Assembly (NCBI GenBank): GCA_024402095.1
Contig: JAKSJU010000010.1
Span: forward strand, 1-38,914
DNA from: Bacteroidales bacterium
GTDB lineage: Bacteria; Bacteroidota; Bacteroidia; Bacteroidales; UBA932
Direction of reading: 5' to 3'
Length of the DNA stretch: 38,914 nt
In this document: positions 31,730 to 38,914 of the stretch, piece after piece
How the letters are laid out: each line of letters begins with the position of its first letter
Numbering within the stretch: position 1 is the first letter of the stretch
Made by a program: the position numbers and the translations under genes
The notes under the pieces: model-generated
What the model was told of the DNA's origin: nothing
Databases searched by the model: none
The model's input: the letters and a program-made list of their open reading frames with translations, nothing else

Positions 31730-34700
31730 CCTTGGGCGGAGACAAGTTTGTTCAGCATTCCGTCAAGCTGGGAAGCAAGTTCCCTGTCACCGGCATCCTT
31801 AAGCACTTCGTTCAAATAGTACAGATAGCTTACGACATTGTCGAAGTCGTCCTTTGACACGTCATAGAAATCGATATAGAACGCCGCCGCACTGAGAAGA
31901 CCGTCTCCGAGTTCGACTGCCAGAGCGCGGGCCTTGTTGCTGTCTCCCAGCACATAGTAGTCCCTGATTATCTGAACCACCATATAGTCATTGGAAATGA
32001 ACCCAAGCGGAATGGTTTCTACCGGATATGGTTTCATAACCTCCATACACTTGTCAAGCATTTCGCGCGCACGTGAAAGCTGGCCTTCCTCGATGAACTT
32101 CTCAGCACAGGTCAGGAAAAGATTTCTGACCGGCATCACACCAAGATGGGTGTAAAGATTCTGATAATCAACGAAATAATCCTCGCGTGAAAGGGCATCC
32201 CATGAGAACGACTGTGTCATGAGCCGGTACAGTTCTTCGCTGTCGACAAAGCCAACCTCTGTCGAAGTCGGGTGATTGGCGATAGGGATGAGCTTGTAGG
32301 AGTATCCCTGATACTCAAGATAATCCTTGATTCCAATCTCAAGGTCACCTCCGAAGTTCAAAAGATTGATCGGCCTGTCCCACTGATAGTTTGCAAGAAG
32401 GTCAAGGATGAAAAGTTCGGGCTTTGTGATATGGTCTTTCCCTTCGGGGATGGTAAGGACGATATGGTCAGGGATCTGGTCATAATATCTGGCATCCATG
32501 ATACCGGACTTGATAACGTTCTCACGGTTGACCGGCACGGAAATCCTGCGTGATGCTATGTAATCCACCTTCCTGCCGCTTGTCATCGGTATCTTGACGT
32601 CCGGATGGCGGAAAAGTTTGATTACGTCGCTTATGGACATCTCCTGATTTCTCGTATCATATACCGGAATATACTCGTTGGTTCCGTAAAGGTACTGCTC
32701 GTGGGAAATGGTAAGAGGAAGCGGAGCCGATTCGTTCACCGCCCATTTCATCTGGTCGATATGCCAGTCGGTTCCGAGAAGTGAAGTATTCGCCACACGC
32801 ACATCCGTTCTGATATTCTCGACTTCCTGAGCATACCAGAGAGGGAAGGTATCGTTATCTCCATGAGTTATGAGTATGCCGCCGGGGCCTACGGAATTGA
32901 GATAGTTCCTGGCCAGCTCGACTGCCGTCCTTCTGTTGCTTCTGTCATGGTCGTCCCAGTTCTGGGCTGCCATAAGTGCAGGAACGAAAAGACATGCTAC
33001 AGTTACAACCGATGAAACCACGGCAGCTTGCCTGCCCTTGAGGGCAGAATTGATCCAGGTATAGATCGCCGCCACGGCTATTCCGATCCAGGCACTGAAG
33101 AAATAGAATGACCCTGCATAGGCATAATCCCTTTCCCTGACCTGATATGGTGGCTGGTTGAGATACATTACTATGGCTATTCCTGTCATAAAGAACATCA
33201 AGAAAGTCAGCCAGCATCCCCTCTTGTCCTTCCCGAACTGGAAGAAGATTCCTATCAGACCGAGAAGAAGAGGCAGGAAGAAATAATGATTCTTCCCCTT
33301 GTTGGACTTGAGTACCTCCGGAGCATTGCTCTGGTCGCCGAGACGCGCATTGTCAATGAACTTTATTCCACTTTCCCAATTACCGTAGAACAGTTCTCCC
33401 GGCTCAGGGCTGTGAATCTCATTCTGGCGTCCTACGAAATTCCACATGAAATATCTCCAATACATCCAATTAAGCTGGAAGTCAAAGAAATATTTGAGGT
33501 TGGCGCCCATGGTCGGGCGTTTTGACGATGCCTCCGGGACAGGATGTCCCTTACCCTTGGTATAGTACTCGTAGAATGCCTCATATCTCCCGTCAGGGCT
33601 GCTGCTCCACATTCTAGGGAAAAGCATCTTTCCTGCAGGCTTGTACTGTGCGTCGACAGGTCCGACACACTTCTTGTATTTCCCGTCTATCGGAGCCCAG
33701 TAGCTGGTGGTCTTGAGTTCATAAGGAGCATCATAATACTGCCCGTAGACCAGAGGTGTGCTTCCGTATTGCTCTCGAGAAAGATATCTGACAAGCGTGA
33801 ACGCGTTGTCCGGCTGATACTCATTGGTAGGGGTCTTTGCACATGACCTTATAATATCTATGCTGAACAGCGAGAATCCTATGATTATCATCGTCAGACA
33901 GAGCAGGGCCGTATTCCAGAACACCTTGCCCTGTTTGAGCGTGCGGAATATTCCGAAGAAGCAGGCTGCGAGGACAGCTACGATAAAGAACGTCGTCCCG
34001 GTGTTGTACGGCAGTCCGAGCACGTTCACGAAGAACAGGTCGAAATAAGCCGCAATCTTCGGAAGCCAAGGAATTATGATGAACAGGATGAGCGCAAGGA
34101 TAACCACTCCGACAATGAAAATCTTCACATACTGCCAGAAAGTGAAATCCTTGTCTTCATTGCGCCTGAAATAGAACATGAAGACGATTGCCGGGATAGC
34201 AAGCAGGTTGAGCAGGTGCACACCGATGCTGAGTCCCATCAGAAAAGCTATCAGCACAATCCAGCGGCTTGAATGCGGCTGGTCCGCACGGTCATACCAC
34301 ATGGTCATGGCCCAGAACACGGCTGCCGTGAACAGCGAAGACATAGCGTATACTTCTCCCTCCACTGCTGAGAACCAGAAAGTATCGGAGAAACAATATG
34401 CCAGAGAGCCCACAAGGCCGGATCCCACAATTGCCACTGTATCCGCAACACTGTACCCGCTTTCGGCGCGCTTGATCAGTCTTTTTACCAGCCAGACTAT
34501 CGTCAGGTACAGGAAAAAGATTGTAAAGGCCGAACAAAGGGCACTCAGCGAGTTCACCAGAACCGCTGCGTGCATGTTGTCGCCGAAGATAGTGAAGATC
34601 CTGGCGAAGAGCTGGAATACAGGGTTTCCTGGAGGATGACCTACCTCAAGTTTGTATGATGAAGCTATGAACTCTCCACAATCCCAAAATGAAGCCGACG

Positions 34701-34791
34701 GCTCAATGGTCAGGAGATAGGTTACTGCGGAAACCAGCAGGGCCAATGCGGCGCCGATGCGTTCCCATAATTTGAATTTCTTCTGGTCCAT
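31726..34791 (-). CDS. DUF2723 family large membrane protein (GT-C glycosyltransferase-like)
   Basis: 1021 residues. The N-terminal half has about a dozen hydrophobic segments with a GT-C-like first loop motif PSASFWDCGEFIASSYKLEVGHPPGNP (acidic pair in WDCGEF). The second half is soluble: a segment with ITHGDNDTFPLWYAQEVENIRTDVRVANTSLLGTDWH, then a helical, possibly TPR-like C-terminus. DUF2723 proteins are conserved in Bacteroidota and are thought to act in protein or lipid glycosylation; the donor and acceptor are not known from sequence. The promoter box ends 6 bases before the ATG. Confidence 0.88.
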   Translation of the reverse strand: MDQKKFKLWERIGAALALLVSAVTYLLTIEPSASFWDCGEFIASSYKLEVGHPPGNPVFQLFARIFTIFGDNMHAAVLVNSLSALCSAFTIFFLYLTIVWLVKRLIKRAESGYSVADTVAIVGSGLVGSLAYCFSDTFWFSAVEGEVYAMSSLFTAAVFWAMTMWYDRADQPHSSRWIVLIAFLMGLSIGVHLLNLLAIPAIVFMFYFRRNEDKDFTFWQYVKIFIVGVVILALILFIIIPWLPKIAAYFDLFFVNVLGLPYNTGTTFFIVAVLAACFFGIFRTLKQGKVFWNTALLCLTMIIIGFSLFSIDIIRSCAKTPTNEYQPDNAFTLVRYLSREQYGSTPLVYGQYYDAPYELKTTSYWAPIDGKYKKCVGPVDAQYKPAGKMLFPRMWSSSPDGRYEAFYEYYTKGKGHPVPEASSKRPTMGANLKYFFDFQLNWMYWRYFMWNFVGRQNEIHSPEPGELFYGNWESGIKFIDNARLGDQSNAPEVLKSNKGKNHYFFLPLLLGLIGIFFQFGKDKRGCWLTFLMFFMTGIAIVMYLNQPPYQVRERDYAYAGSFYFFSAWIGIAVAAIYTWINSALKGRQAAVVSSVVTVACLFVPALMAAQNWDDHDRSNRRTAVELARNYLNSVGPGGILITHGDNDTFPLWYAQEVENIRTDVRVANTSLLGTDWHIDQMKWAVNESAPLPLTISHEQYLYGTNEYIPVYDTRNQEMSISDVIKLFRHPDVKIPMTSGRKVDYIASRRISVPVNRENVIKSGIMDARYYDQIPDHIVLTIPEGKDHITKPELFILDLLANYQWDRPINLLNFGGDLEIGIKDYLEYQGYSYKLIPIANHPTSTEVGFVDSEELYRLMTQSFSWDALSREDYFVDYQNLYTHLGVMPVRNLFLTCAEKFIEEGQLSRAREMLDKCMEVMKPYPVETIPLGFISNDYMVVQIIRDYYVLGDSNKARALAVELGDGLLSAAAFYIDFYDVSKDDFDNVVSYLYYLNEVLKDAGDRELASQLDGMLNKLVSAQG

Positions 34792-34797
34792 AATTTA

Positions 34798-34805
34798 CAA
34801 AGATA
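34798..34805 (-). promoter_or_regulatory. -7 box for the DUF2723 gene
   Basis: Minus-strand TATCTTTG, exact consensus, 6 bases before the ATG at 34791, implying a leaderless or nearly leaderless mRNA. Confidence 0.65.
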
Positions 34806-34819
34806 CAAATGAAAATCGT

Positions 34820-34827
34820 TATCTTTG
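34820..34827 (+). promoter_or_regulatory. -7 box for the eIF1-like/hemD/rnpA operon
   Basis: TATCTTTG on the plus strand, 18 bases before ATG 34846. It sits 14 bases from the opposing box for DUF2723, so each promoter covers the other's upstream element. Confidence 0.65.
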
Positions 34828-34845
34828 CAAAAAATCAGCCACACT

Positions 34846-35160
34846 ATGCTTGTTTACTCAACAAATCCTGATTTCATGAAGCAGGCGTGCGAGTCCCGGG
34901 AGCAGAAAACACTGGAGCCGGAAAAGCAGCGTCTCATTGTCAGGATAGACCGCAGGCAAAGAGCCGGGAAACAGGTTACGCTGGTCGAAGGGTTCGTCGG
35001 AACCGACGATGACCTTTCCGCACTGGCAAAGACACTGAAGGTTAAATGTGGTGTCGGAGGCACGGCCAAGGATGGAGAAATAACCATTCAGGGAGACCTC
35101 CGTGACAAAGTGACCGCCCTGCTGACCGGCATGGGATACAACGCTAAAAGAGGCAACTGA
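34846..35160 (+). CDS. SUI1/eIF1-like translation initiation factor family protein
   Basis: 104 residues from the ATG at 34846; the TTG at 34825 overlaps the -7 box and was rejected. The SUI1 core is RLIVRIDRRQRAGKQVTLVEGF followed by LAKTLKVKCGVGGTAKDGEITIQGDLRDKVTALL. The family includes eukaryotic eIF1 and bacterial YciH, which can influence start-site fidelity. Its role in bacteria is unclear. The stop and the next ATG share one base (TGATG). Confidence 0.9.
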   Translation: MLVYSTNPDFMKQACESREQKTLEPEKQRLIVRIDRRQRAGKQVTLVEGFVGTDDDLSALAKTLKVKCGVGGTAKDGEITIQGDLRDKVTALLTGMGYNAKRGN

Positions 35161-35873
35161 TGTTCGAAGACCTTTTCTCCCGCGGGCAGCTTGAACTTAG
35201 CCGTGATGCTCTTCTGTCCGAGCTCAGCCAGTCTTCTGTGTGGTGGGACGTCGCCGCGAACAAAATACTTACAGGAGTGGCTGTCGCCATCCTGCTGGCA
35301 AACCTCACAAATCTGCTATCACTGGTCACACCGATGATAGAATGCTTCTTCAGGTTCAAGGCGGCCGAAGGAATAGAGCACAGCGTCGGCATCTCAAGGA
35401 CCAGAAACATCTCTGTTGCCTGCCTTGTTCTGCCGTTCAGCCTGATAATAAGCAGATATGACGTCTATCACCCTGCATACTTCGACAATCTGGCACCGGA
35501 ATTCAGGACTGTCATCACCATAGCGGCCGTGACCCTTTTCATACTGCTGGTTCTGTTCGCATCCCTGGTAGTCAGTCACCGCGGTTTGAGCAATGACCTG
35601 TTCTATGCGGCCTGCCATACCCCGCTGAATTATTTCATTATCGCATTCTCACTGCTGGTGATATCCATGGCCGTTTTTATGCTTTTTGGCATTTCAGATA
35701 TAATTGCCGGCAAGATTATCTCTGTGATAATCATATCTTTATGGGTCTTCTCCCTGCTGCGCTCCTTTCAGATTTTACATTCCCGTTGTGATTTTTTTAC
35801 AACTATTTTGTACCTTTGCGCCCTTGAAATTCTGCCATCCGCCGTTATTATAGCGAGCGAGATGCTATTTTAA
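35160..35873 (+). CDS. DUF4271 family membrane protein
   Basis: 237 residues with about six hydrophobic segments (ILTGVAVAILLANLTNLLSLV, NISVACLVLPFSLII, VITIAAVTLFILLVLFASLVV, YFIIAFSLLVISMAVFML, IISVIIISLWVFSLLRSF, ILYLCALEILPSAVIIASEM). DUF4271 proteins are regularly found just upstream of the uroporphyrinogen-III synthase gene in Bacteroidota, as here. Function unknown. A consensus promoter for hemD lies within its last 70 bases. Confidence 0.85.
   Translation: MFEDLFSRGQLELSRDALLSELSQSSVWWDVAANKILTGVAVAILLANLTNLLSLVTPMIECFFRFKAAEGIEHSVGISRTRNISVACLVLPFSLIISRYDVYHPAYFDNLAPEFRTVITIAAVTLFILLVLFASLVVSHRGLSNDLFYAACHTPLNYFIIAFSLLVISMAVFMLFGISDIIAGKIISVIIISLWVFSLLRSFQILHSRCDFFTTILYLCALEILPSAVIIASEMLF
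35811..35818 (+). promoter_or_regulatory. Internal promoter for hemD inside the DUF4271 gene
   Basis: TACCTTTG matches TAnnTTTG, with a TTG at 35786-35788 at -33 distance (22 bases). It would start a transcript about 65 bases before the hemD ATG. Confidence 0.55.
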
Positions 35874-35887
35874 ATCAAAAGCTGAAG

Positions 35888-36625
35888 ATGAAGATCCTGT
35901 TTTCACAGCGTCAGCCATCGAATATGGCCCAATATTCCCCCCTCCAGGAGAAATACGGCGCATCTCTTGATTTCAAACCTTTCTTCTTGATCGAGCCCCT
36001 GTCCTCAAGGGAGTTCAGGACACAGAGGATCAATCTCCCGGATTATACCGCTGTGGTATTTTCTTCGAGACACACCATTGATGCATATTTCAAACTGTGC
36101 GAAGAACTTAGAATAAAGGTACCGGAGACCATGAAGTACTTCTGTACGACCGAGTTGGTGGCCAATTATCTTCAGAAGCATATCGTTTTCCGCAAACGCA
36201 AGATCTTTTCCGGAGACGGGACGGTGGAGTCCATCATCAGTCTCATAGGGACGAAGCATCAGGGAGAAAAATTCCTGATTACTGCTTCAGACACAGCCAA
36301 TGCGGATACTGTAGGCAATCTTTTTGAGGCCGCAGGGCTGGAATATGCAAAGGCCGTACTGGTCAAGTCAGTATCCCAGGACCTTCACAGCATAGAGCTG
36401 TCTTCCTACGATCTCGTCGTTCTCTACAATCCCAATGACGTCAAGTCCCTGTATGAGAATTTCCCTGATTTCCAGCAGGGAGGCATCAGGTTCGTTTCTT
36501 TCGGAAAGAGCATCGTAAAGGCTATGAATGAGGCCGGACTGTCTATCGAGGTCCAGGCTCCGACACCTGAGGCACCATCAGCGGCGAGAGCCATCGAACT
36601 CTATCTGCAACAGAACAAAAAATAG
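35888..36625 (+). CDS. hemD: Uroporphyrinogen-III synthase
   Basis: 245 residues. Closes and inverts ring D of hydroxymethylbilane in the heme/siroheme pathway. The family is divergent but recognisable by KILFSQRQPSNMAQYSPLQEKYGASLDFKPFFLIEP, the VVFSSRHTIDAYFKLCEEL segment (usual FTSxxav), KYFCTTELVANYLQKH, EKFLITASDTANADTVGNLFEAAGLEYAKAVLVKSV and DLVVLYNPNDVKSLYENFP. Position between DUF4271 and rnpA supports the call. A 3-base gap separates it from rnpA. Confidence 0.85.
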   Translation: MKILFSQRQPSNMAQYSPLQEKYGASLDFKPFFLIEPLSSREFRTQRINLPDYTAVVFSSRHTIDAYFKLCEELRIKVPETMKYFCTTELVANYLQKHIVFRKRKIFSGDGTVESIISLIGTKHQGEKFLITASDTANADTVGNLFEAAGLEYAKAVLVKSVSQDLHSIELSSYDLVVLYNPNDVKSLYENFPDFQQGGIRFVSFGKSIVKAMNEAGLSIEVQAPTPEAPSAARAIELYLQQNKK

Positions 36626-36628
36626 TTT

Positions 36629-36988
36629 ATGGATACCGTTGGACGCCATACCCTTTCCAAGGAAGAAAGGCTGTCCGGCAAGGTATCAATCGATGCCCTT
36701 GTCAAGGGCGGGAAATGGAAAGGGACAGAGCATATCAAGGCCTGCGTCCTGTCCGGAACAGGTTCCGGGCTTAACCGAATCATAGTATCCGTTCCGAAAA
36801 AGAACTTCAAGAGGGCAGTCAAGCGCAATCTGCTGAAAAGGAGGATACGGGAAAGCTACCGTCTCCAGAAAGATGTCCTGACAGGCACCGGGACGGACAT
36901 TCTCTTTGTATATAACAGTACGGAAGTAATCGATTTCAAAACGATGTTCTCTGAAGTCGGGGACTTGCTCAGAGAGACGGCTCAATGA
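36629..36988 (+). CDS. rnpA: Ribonuclease P protein component
   Basis: 119 residues. Protein cofactor of RNase P, which matures tRNA 5' ends. The conserved basic block is [22 protein letters not shown] (RNR-type motif), after the N-terminal [21 protein letters not shown] and before [14 protein letters not shown]. It overlaps yidD by ATGA, the near-universal rnpA-yidD arrangement. Confidence 0.95.
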   Translation: MDTVGRHTLSKEERLSGKVSIDALVKGGKWKGTEHIKACVLSGTGSGLNRIIVSVPKKNFKRAVKRNLLKRRIRESYRLQKDVLTGTGTDILFVYNSTEVIDFKTMFSEVGDLLRETAQ

Positions 36989-37215
36989 TTTCTATCAGAA
37001 AAATACTTGCCGCTCCTTTCATCCTGCTGATCAAGTTCTATCAGCTCTGCATCTCCCCTTTCACCCCGCCGAGTTGCAGATTCACCCCCACCTGCTCGCA
37101 ATATGCACTGGAGGCGTTCAGGAAATATGGCCCGCTGAAAGGGTTCTGGCTTTCCCTCAAGAGAATACTCAGATGCCATCCCTGGGGAGGAAGCGGATAT
37201 GACCCGGTTCCTTAG
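36985..37215 (+). CDS. yidD: Membrane protein insertion efficiency factor YidD
   Basis: 76 residues, full length. Signature [46 protein letters not shown] covers the family motif with its conserved Cys residues; the N-terminus is an amphipathic membrane-binding helix. It helps YidC insert proteins. Its stop overlaps that of the convergent trmN6 gene by 4 bases. Confidence 0.96.
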   Translation: MISIRKILAAPFILLIKFYQLCISPFTPPSCRFTPTCSQYALEAFRKYGPLKGFWLSLKRILRCHPWGGSGYDPVP

Positions 37216-37937
37216 AGATAGAAATCAGCTGTAAGGGCTGAATATTCAGGCGTTCTGCCCTGACCATCCTGAAGGATAATCTCTTCATCCGACACATCTG
37301 CCTTCCTCCGTGAGAACTCCACCACTATGCGTCTGGCACTCTTCGAAGCCGTAGTACGAACCCTCAACACTCTGAACGGATACAGGCCGAATGACGCTGC
37401 TGTCCTCCGCAAGGAAGTCTCCGCTTCAGAAGGCAGTATCAGGGAAAGCCTTCCTTCTTCCACGAGATTATCCGAAGCGAAAGCGCATATCTGCCTGTAT
37501 GACAGCGATTCAGTGTGGCGGGCTATGCATTCTCTGGCATCCGGATTCTTGAGGGATTCATCGTAGTAAGGCGGATTAGAAAATATAAGATCATACTTTC
37601 CCGACGGCCTGTACTGTTGAAGAGATATGTTTTCGGATGTCAGGTTTGCACTCCAGGGTGATGAGGAAAAGTTTTCGCCGGCCTCCTCTGATGACAGAGT
37701 GTCGATGTCTATGGCCTCTATCCGATATCCGCTGCCAAAGGCTGACATTCTCTGGGCAACCATCAGGGCAATGACTCCCGTGCCCGTTCCAATGTCAAGC
37801 AGATATCTGTCAGAATCCTTGACAGTCACGGCTGCACCGAGAAGGACGGCATCAGTGCCAACCTTCAGGGCCGACTTTTCATTTTTAACTGAAAAGCGTT
37901 TGAAACGGAAAACGCTATTTGACGAATGTTCCGTCAC
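37212..37937 (-). CDS. trmN6: tRNA1(Val) (adenine-37-N6)-methyltransferase (TrmN6/YfiC-like)
   Basis: 241 residues starting with GTG. The family opening [26 protein letters not shown] is present, then SAM motif [19 protein letters not shown] and the N6-adenine methyltransferase motif [16 protein letters not shown]. The C-terminal half ([30 protein letters not shown]) is normal. It overlaps the lolD 3' end by 23 bases, so it is translated from the lolD transcript. Confidence 0.92.
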   Translation of the reverse strand: MTEHSSNSVFRFKRFSVKNEKSALKVGTDAVLLGAAVTVKDSDRYLLDIGTGTGVIALMVAQRMSAFGSGYRIEAIDIDTLSSEEAGENFSSSPWSANLTSENISLQQYRPSGKYDLIFSNPPYYDESLKNPDARECIARHTESLSYRQICAFASDNLVEEGRLSLILPSEAETSLRRTAASFGLYPFRVLRVRTTASKSARRIVVEFSRRKADVSDEEIILQDGQGRTPEYSALTADFYL

Positions 37938-38571
37938 GCATTAATAGACTGCGGTCACACATTGACGCCAGTTCCGGGTCATGCGTAACTATTATTATTG
38001 TCTGACCAAGACTGTCCCTGAGGTCGAAGAACAATCTGTGGATCTCTTCCTTTGTTCTGGAATCGAGATTTCCTGTAGGTTCGTCGGCAAGAAGAACGGC
38101 AGGATGATTGATAAGGGCTCGCGCTATGGCTACCCTCTGCTGCTCTCCACCTGAAAGTTCGGACGGTTTGTGGGACAATCTGTCCGACAGACCTACCCTT
38201 GCCAGAAGCTCTCCCGCTTCTTTTTTCGCTTCCGGGGTCTTCCGCCCTGCAATCAAAGCCGGTATCATGACGTTTTCAAGAGAAGAGAACTCAGGGAGCA
38301 GATGATGGAACTGGAAAACAAAGCCTATGCGTCTGCCTCTGAAAGAAGCGAGTTCCCTGCTTTTAAGCCGAAGGACATCCGTGCCGTCAATCGTCAGACA
38401 GCCGGAATCAGGAGTTGACAACGTGCCAAGAATCTCCAGAAATGTTGTCTTGCCGGCGCCCGATGCACCCATTATGGAAACGACTTCACCGGCATCAGCG
38501 CTGAAATCAACGCCTTTCAGCACTTCCAATTCCCCGAAGGATTTATGTATATCGTGAGCTTCGATTATCAT
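37915..38571 (-). CDS. lolD: ABC transporter ATP-binding protein, LolD type
   Basis: 218 residues from ATG 38571. Walker [10 protein letters not shown] (35-43), Q-loop [21 protein letters not shown], signature [15 protein letters not shown], Walker [16 protein letters not shown] and switch VTHDPELA. The sequence [16 protein letters not shown] is characteristic of LolD, the ATPase that drives release of lipoproteins from the inner membrane through LolCE. No permease is adjacent, so a MacB-like partner cannot be ruled out. A TAnnTTTG box ends 6 bases before the ATG. Confidence 0.92.
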   Translation of the reverse strand: MIIEAHDIHKSFGELEVLKGVDFSADAGEVVSIMGASGAGKTTFLEILGTLSTPDSGCLTIDGTDVLRLKSRELASFRGRRIGFVFQFHHLLPEFSSLENVMIPALIAGRKTPEAKKEAGELLARVGLSDRLSHKPSELSGGEQQRVAIARALINHPAVLLADEPTGNLDSRTKEEIHRLFFDLRDSLGQTIIIVTHDPELASMCDRSLLMRDGTFVK

Positions 38572-38577
38572 AACCTC

Positions 38578-38585
38578 CAAATTTA
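38578..38585 (-). promoter_or_regulatory. -7 box for lolD
   Basis: Minus-strand TAAATTTG matches TAnnTTTG; its end is 6 bases from the lolD ATG, again implying almost no leader. Confidence 0.55.
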
Positions 38586-38703
38586 CACAAAAATAGGCTA
38601 ATCCTGCGTCCTACAGTCAAAGATCTTTTAATATTCTGGCTACCGGGCCGAACATACATACGGAAGACGTAAATGGAATCAGTTTGTGAGGCTTTTTACC
38701 CCC

Positions 38704-38838
38704 GCTGCTTCGCAGCTGCCCCGGTGGGGCTATGCCGCTTCCACTGCGTTCCAGCGGGCATCTTCGCTATTCGACTTTCTTTGAAAGTCTCATTGCCGCT
38801 CCGATGCGGCACCTGACGGTGCCTTTTTAGTCGGCACC
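38704..38838. repeat. Array of seven hairpins between lolD and the window end
   Basis: Perfect or near-perfect stems in order: GCTGC-TTC-GCAGC (38704-38716); GCCCC-GGT-GGGGC (38718-38730); a bulged TGCCGCT/AGCGGGCA (38733-38760); GACTTTC-TTT-GAAAGTC (38773-38789); TGCCGC/GCGGCA (38794-38811); GGCACC-TGAC-GGTGCC (38808-38823) followed by TTTTT; and GGTGCC/GGCACC (38818-38838), which competes with the previous stem. The 200-base stretch 38590-38790 holds no convincing gene. It may be a dispersed palindromic repeat or a structured RNA. Only one copy is in the window. Confidence 0.65.
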
Positions 38839-38914
38839 ACGGATGTCAATTCATTGAGGGGTGTAAAACGATTCTGCAAAGCGCGGACCCGGTCCACAAT
38901 GCCGTCAGAGACCG
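38790..38914 (-). CDS. C-terminal fragment of an unidentified protein, partial
   Basis: The minus-strand frame from 38912 is open for 40 codons to a TGA at 38790-38792: VSDGIVDRVRALQNRFTPL, then a tail ending APSGAASERQ. Codons in the first 25 positions look like coding sequence of the neighbours (GAC, GGC, GTC, CGC, CAG), while the last 15 residues are encoded by the hairpin array, as if a palindromic element had replaced or extended the C-terminus. No family recognised. Confidence 0.4.
   Translation of the reverse strand, partial: VSDGIVDRVRALQNRFTPLNELTSVVPTKKAPSGAASERQ

Overview
The window looks like chromosomal DNA of a member of the Bacteroidota, most likely order Bacteroidales. Evidence: repeated -7 promoter boxes of the TAnnTTTG type, A-rich rather than Shine-Dalgarno start regions, many Cys-anchored lipoproteins, an Oar-like TonB-dependent receptor, BACON-type domains, GldH, a DUF2723 and a DUF4271 protein, and a RicT-HolB neighbourhood. 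Gene packing is very tight, with ATGA overlaps inside operons and convergent genes whose stop codons touch or overlap. No rRNA, tRNA, CRISPR array, prophage or insertion-sequence transposase was seen.

Layout. 1-4731: the end of a CNNM/CorC-type membrane protein, then a leftward group of a secreted endonuclease/exonuclease/phosphatase, a Dcp-type M3 peptidase and phosphoglycerate mutase (gpmI). 4795-5548: a rightward ribbon-helix-helix antitoxin and PIN toxin. 5543-12673: a leftward surface locus of Oar-like TonB receptor, BACON/OB-fold lipoprotein, terminator, BACON/OB-fold/NUC nuclease lipoprotein and small lipoprotein. 12809-14712: metK behind a leader resembling a SAM-II riboswitch, followed by a lipoprotein-type peptide deformylase. 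14713-30759: a nearly unbroken leftward train: pgk, HAD phosphatase, lgt, a tripartite RND efflux system with a PII-like small protein, trxA, a beta-barrel protein, LOG protein, polyprenyl synthase, holB, ricT, gldH, trmB, smpB, miaA. 30821-38571: a methyltransferase, a DUF2723 membrane protein, a rightward eIF1-like/DUF4271/hemD/rnpA/yidD operon, then leftward lolD and trmN6. 38572-38914: an array of hairpins and the C-terminus of a further leftward gene.

Most notable results. (1) Long palindromic elements are embedded in frame inside protein genes: a 123-bp element with 30-bp arms in trmB, a 78-bp nested palindrome in miaA where the insertion domain is expected, and a 33-bp near-perfect palindrome in the trmB 3' end. 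This resembles the protein-coding palindromic elements known from Rickettsia, and three occur within 1.4 kb. (2) The metK leader can fold as a SAM-II-like pseudoknot that contains the start codon itself. (3) A peptide deformylase carries a lipoprotein signal, so it would act outside the cytoplasm. (4) The TonB receptor/OB-fold/nuclease locus looks like a surface nucleic-acid acquisition system.
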